A stretch of 64,000 bases of DNA from CAYVVD01 sp964454975 (lineage in GTDB: Bacteria; Bacteroidota; Ignavibacteria; Kapaibacteriales; UBA2268). Where the stretch lies: the NCBI GenBank assembly GCA_964454975.1, contig CAYVVD010000004.1:62001-126000 (forward strand), given 5' to 3'. Below are positions 63,814-64,000 of the stretch, piece after piece (positions within the stretch are counted from its first letter, which is position 1; the number at the start of each line of letters is the position of its first letter). The notes beneath the pieces were generated by a model. It did no database searches and was not told where the DNA came from. It saw only the letters and a program-made list of their open reading frames with translations. The translations under genes were made by a program, and so were the position numbers.

Positions 63814-64000
63814 AATCAATAATAATAATTCTAATAATAAGTTCTGCATTTTTTCTGGTAGCAAAGAACTCGCGCGAATTAATCCGTGAAGGAAACAAAC
63901 TGTTTGAAGAAGGAAAATACAACGAGGCAGAAATTCTTTACAGAAAAGCTCTTGAACAAAAACCGGGTTACTCGAAAGCAGATTATAACCTCAGCGGAAC
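63810..64000 (+). CDS. BatC-like TPR protein, cut by window end
   Basis: Starts at the ATG overlapping the batB stop (ATGA). The 63 visible residues are a signal peptide (MKSIIIILIISSAFFLVA) then a TPR, ELIREGNKLFEEGKYNEAEI and LYRKALEQKPGYSKADYNLSG. The position after batB and the TPR content fit BatC. The rest lies beyond the window. Confidence 0.8.
   Translation, partial: MKSIIIILIISSAFFLVAKNSRELIREGNKLFEEGKYNEAEILYRKALEQKPGYSKADYNLSG

Noticed and set aside
1..64000. tRNA or rRNA genes
   Set aside because: No T-loop GTTCRA-type sequences in a cloverleaf context and no rRNA-like stretches were found on reading either strand; a covariance-model scan would be needed to exclude a degenerate one.

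Overview
The window is a chromosomal stretch of an AT-rich, Gram-negative bacterium of the Bacteroidota/Chlorobi side of the tree. An Ignavibacteria- or Kapabacteria-like lineage fits best, by inference. Type IX secretion (T9SS) C-terminal sorting domains, lipoproteins with Bacteroidota-like signals, a Bacteroidota-style MoxR/DUF58/Bat set and an H1-like small protein occur together with a true flagellar operon, c-type cytochromes and a mitochondrial-type citrate synthase. Classical Bacteroidetes lack flagella, while the Ignavibacteria/Kapabacteria relatives can have them. A run of ten N at 61145-61154 shows this is a scaffolded assembly.

Layout. 1-1.7 kb, minus strand: partial DMT-family permease, a small membrane protein and an AhpD-like peroxidase. 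2.0-11.3 kb, plus strand: a tightly packed flagellar operon (FlhB-C-like protein, flgF, flgG, flgA, flgH, flgI, flgJ, flgN, a four-helix-bundle protein, flgK, flgL, motA). 11.4-15.9 kb, minus: leuS-rlmN-outer-membrane protein. 16.0-22.2 kb, minus: SpoIIM, membrane protein, DUF4129, DUF4350, MoxR, DUF58, with a divergent RDD gene and a 33-residue Cys/Lys peptide gene. 23.2-25.8 kb, minus: TPR protein, class D beta-lactamase, and a pyrophosphatase-like lipoprotein with a degenerate active site. 25.9-29.2 kb, plus: DJ-1, acylphosphatase, patatin-Omp85. 29.2-33.2 kb: glnS, a Nudix hydrolase, an MGMT-like protein and small secreted proteins.

33.3-35.3 kb holds two decayed genes for secreted proteins, one with a T9SS sorting domain. 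35.6-45.8 kb is central metabolism: a dihydroorotate-dehydrogenase-like protein beside pyruvate:ferredoxin oxidoreductase, then cob(I)alamin adenosyltransferase, dCMP deaminase, PdxB, DUF302, malate dehydrogenase and citrate synthase. 46.1-49.2 kb: a nucleotide-sugar decarboxylase/epimerase and a prolyl oligopeptidase. 49.3-52.0 kb: a pair of T9SS-type genes, the first frameshifted, flanked by a perfect 36-bp direct repeat that matches the 3' end of the neighbouring lipoprotein gene. 52.6-61.0 kb: S41 protease, DUF3108 protein, PolX, a secreted protein, an H1-like protein and a secreted subtilisin. 61.1-64 kb: a monoheme cytochrome and a heme-motif beta-barrel protein, then batB and the start of a batC-like gene.

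No tRNA, rRNA, CRISPR array, transposase or integrase was found. The items most worth following are the direct-repeat-bounded T9SS cassette, the four-helix-bundle gene inside the flagellar operon, the degenerate pyrophosphatase-like lipoprotein next to an OXA-type beta-lactamase, the cytochrome/heme-barrel pair and the PolX with a degenerate polymerase centre.
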